64,000 nt of DNA. It comes from Sporomusa silvacetica DSM 10669 (lineage in GTDB: Bacteria > Bacillota > Negativicutes > Sporomusales > Sporomusaceae). The notes beneath the pieces are model-generated. The model had not been told where the DNA came from, searched no databases, and was given only the letters and a program-made list of their open reading frames with translations. The stretch covers positions 62,001 through 126,000 of the forward strand of contig NZ_LSLK01000060.1 of NCBI RefSeq assembly GCF_002257705.1, read 5' to 3'. Shown here piece by piece: positions 61,921 through 64,000 of the stretch; position 1 is the stretch's first letter; the number at the start of each line of letters is the position of its first letter. The position numbers and the translations under genes are program-made.

Positions 61921-63642
61921 CTATTTTTGCCCTTGCTTGGCCCAGGAATCCTTCAACGACACAATGCGGTTAAATACCGGCATTTGCGGTGTGGATTCGC
62001 GATCAAGGGAAAAATAGCCATTCCGCATGAACTGAAACCGATTACCCACTTGGGCTGTTTTGATGCTGGGCTCAATTAAACAATTAGCCAGCACTTCCAG
62101 CGAGTTCGGGTTTAGTGTATCCACAAAATCCTTAGCAGCCCCTTCTGCTTCTTCGTGGTCTTGATTATCAAGTAACAGATAATCATAGAGACGCACCTCG
62201 GCCTTCACTGCCTGGGCAGCCGATACCCAGTGCAGCACACCCTTAACCTTGCGATTGGCAGTACCGCTGCCACTCTTGGTATCTGGATCATAGGAACAGT
62301 GTAGTTCTACGATCTCGCCAGTTTGTTCGTCTTTGACTACCTGCTCACATTTGATGATGTAGGCCTGTTTCAACCGAACTTCCTTGCCTGGAGCCAAACG
62401 GAAGAATTTTTTCGGCGGATCTTCCATGAAATCATCTTGCTCAATATATATTTCCCGGGAAAATGGCATTGTCCGTGAACCCATCTCAGGATTTTCCGGA
62501 TTATTTTCTGCTACTAATTCTTCTACCTGGTCTGCCGGATAATTGTCAATAATCACTTTTAAGGGCTTAAGCACCCCCATCACGCGCGGTGCTTTCGTAT
62601 TGAGATCTTCTCTAATACAGTGTTCCAGCATAGCAACATCCACAAGGCTGTTACTTTTTGCCACACCAATGCGATCACAAAAATCGCGGATAGATTCAGG
62701 CGTAAACCCTCGCCTTCTTAGGCCAGAGATCGTCGGCATCCGGGGATCATCCCAGCCGTTGACATAGCCTTCTTCTACCAGTCGGCGCAGGTAACGCTTA
62801 CTCATAATCGTGTTCGTTATATTCAACCTGGCAAACTCAATCTGCCGGCTTTGATAAATACCTAATGTCGCCAGCGTCCAGTCATACAGCGGCCGATGGT
62901 CTTCGAATTCAAGCGTGCAAATGGAGTGAGTTATATTCTCAATAGAATCAGAAATCGGATGGGCATAATCATACATAGGATAGATACACCAGGTATCGCC
63001 GGTACGATGGTGGTTTGTGCGTACAATACGGTACAAAACTGGATCACGCATATTCAGATTAGGTGAAGCCATATCAATTTTCGCTCGCAGTACCCGACTA
63101 CCTTCTGGAAATTCACCAGCACGCATTTTTTCAAAGAGTGCCAGGTTTTCTTCAACTGTACGACTCCTATATGGGCTTTCTTTTCCCGGTTCTGTCAGTG
63201 TACCACGATATTGCCGGGTCTCTTCGGCAGTCAAATCACAGACATAGGCTTTACCCTTTTTAATAAGCTCGACAGTCAACTCATATATTTTTTCAAAATA
63301 ATCTGAGGCATAATATTTACGGTCATCCCAATCAAACCCCAGCCATTTTACATCCTCCTGGATTGAGTCTACATACTCAACATCCTCTTTAGTGGGGTTA
63401 GTGTCATCAAAACGCAGGTTGCATTTGCCGCCATATTTAATCGCCAAGCCAAAGTTTAGACAAATCGACTTAGCATGACCAATATGCAAATAGCCATTCG
63501 GCTCCGGTGGAAAACGCGTATGTACCCGGTTACCATATTTCCCTGTCTTTATATCTTCATTAATGCTAACCTCGATAAAATTAGCAGGCATAGCAGGATT
63601 AGCGCCAGGCTCTTTTTCAATTGCTTCAATTTCGGTATTCAT
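61921..63642 (-). CDS. glnS: Glutaminyl-tRNA synthetase
   Basis: 573 residues. Class I aaRS with HIGH motif in PPEPNGYLHIGHAKSI and MSKR (KMSKS equivalent) in NTIMSKRYLRRLVEEG; GlnRS-type RFDDTNPTKEDVEYVDSI and C-terminal two-barrel anticodon domain. Many Firmicutes lack GlnRS and use the GatCAB route, so its presence marks lineages that gained it. AGGAGG before ATG. Confidence 0.95.
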   Translation of the reverse strand: MNTEIEAIEKEPGANPAMPANFIEVSINEDIKTGKYGNRVHTRFPPEPNGYLHIGHAKSICLNFGLAIKYGGKCNLRFDDTNPTKEDVEYVDSIQEDVKWLGFDWDDRKYYASDYFEKIYELTVELIKKGKAYVCDLTAEETRQYRGTLTEPGKESPYRSRTVEENLALFEKMRAGEFPEGSRVLRAKIDMASPNLNMRDPVLYRIVRTNHHRTGDTWCIYPMYDYAHPISDSIENITHSICTLEFEDHRPLYDWTLATLGIYQSRQIEFARLNITNTIMSKRYLRRLVEEGYVNGWDDPRMPTISGLRRRGFTPESIRDFCDRIGVAKSNSLVDVAMLEHCIREDLNTKAPRVMGVLKPLKVIIDNYPADQVEELVAENNPENPEMGSRTMPFSREIYIEQDDFMEDPPKKFFRLAPGKEVRLKQAYIIKCEQVVKDEQTGEIVELHCSYDPDTKSGSGTANRKVKGVLHWVSAAQAVKAEVRLYDYLLLDNQDHEEAEGAAKDFVDTLNPNSLEVLANCLIEPSIKTAQVGNRFQFMRNGYFSLDRESTPQMPVFNRIVSLKDSWAKQGQK

Positions 63643-63783
63643 GCAAATCCTCCTTAAGATTGTCCACTTTATATCCCTACATTATACAACATTCCTATCC
63701 TTTCCAGCAAGTCAGAGTATTTTAGGTAAAAAATGATTTGACCTTGTTGCACAATAAACCAAAGAACAATCAGTTTTTTGCAT

Positions 63784-63882
63784 TCATTTTAGACGGAAAA
63801 TCCACGGAAATAGAAACAACCCGAATGCAAATCCAAAACAAAACATCACAACAGCCAAAAGAATAATGTCATTGGCAGCCAT
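63784..63882 (-). CDS. 32-residue single-pass membrane peptide
   Basis: ATG at 63882 with AGGAGAGG about 11 bp upstream. Sequence MAANDIILLAVVMFCFGFAF continuing GLFLFPWIFRLK-stop: one hydrophobic helix with aromatic-rich end and positive tail. Could be a small subunit of a membrane complex. Family not recognised. An open frame ending in IDEVGTAGVGVLEK-stop lies just upstream toward the window edge and may be the end of a further gene. Confidence 0.5.
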   Translation of the reverse strand: MAANDIILLAVVMFCFGFAFGLFLFPWIFRLK

Positions 63883-64000
63883 CTGTTTATTCGCCTCTCC
63901 TTCATCCCAATACCGTTATTTTTCCAACACGCCTACTCCAGCTGTGCCTACTTCGTCAATAAAATACTAAGTTACCTGCAATCACCGTCAACCTGGAGAA

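Noticed and set aside
1..64000. CRISPR array
   Set aside because: No regularly spaced short direct repeats with unique spacers were seen; repeats found are dispersed pairs or inverted repeats.

Overview
The window looks like a chromosome segment of a cytochrome-containing, diderm acetogenic Firmicute of the Negativicutes (Sporomusa or a close relative). Evidence: two intact outer-membrane porins and one broken one, the intact ones with an N-terminal S-layer-homology domain (a Negativicutes hallmark); formate-tetrahydrofolate ligase and a one-chain pyruvate:ferredoxin oxidoreductase; several corrinoid/UroD-type methyltransfer genes; a tungsten-type aldehyde:ferredoxin oxidoreductase; and a CcmF cytochrome c biogenesis protein. 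The genus is inference; no 16S gene is present.

Layout. 1-4 kb: end of ccmF, then a self-regulated SRPBCC/MarR pair and a divergent HxlR/flavin-oxidase pair. 4-23 kb: an alcohol/aldehyde locus with a sigma-54 activator (AcoR type), MoaD-like protein, W-dependent AOR, SatP-type acetate channel, Fe-alcohol dehydrogenase, a Mo-hydroxylase aldehyde oxidoreductase with its dicluster flavoprotein and small redox partner, and a NifX-like protein. Three sigma-54 (-24/-12) promoters serve adh, the Mo enzyme and nifX-like. This locus is heavily rearranged, with fragments of fhs, porin, adh, acoR, IS66, an integrase, a tRNA 3' half, an MCP and a transporter. 23-28.6 kb: fhs, a tiny zinc-ribbon gene, a two-component system and a DUF2284 protein. 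29-47 kb: methyl-transfer region with three UroD-type methyltransferases, two SLH porins, an MFS carrier, two LysR regulators, PFOR, a chemoreceptor, and a GntR/corrinoid protein/DUF1638 operon. 47-57 kb: histidine biosynthesis (hisG-D-C-B-H-A-F-IE) plus yerC-hisZ-HD, with a convergent-facing 2-hydroxyacid dehydrogenase between. 57-64 kb: SAM riboswitch and metQ, TetR, DUF456, purD, YdcF family, glnS and a 32-residue membrane peptide.

How it fits together. AOR and Adh can interconvert acids, aldehydes and alcohols, with acetate exchange through SatP; the Mo enzyme adds a second aldehyde oxidation route linked to a flavoprotein. The UroD/corrinoid genes would feed methyl groups from methylated substrates into the folate branch of the Wood-Ljungdahl pathway, where Fhs acts. 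Porins and the MFS carrier next to methyltransferases suggest uptake of the methylated substrate across both membranes. Repeated non-coding elements (two copies of a terminator-ended structured element, a 124-bp palindromic element in the his operon, shared operator-like boxes) give the most promising undescribed signals.
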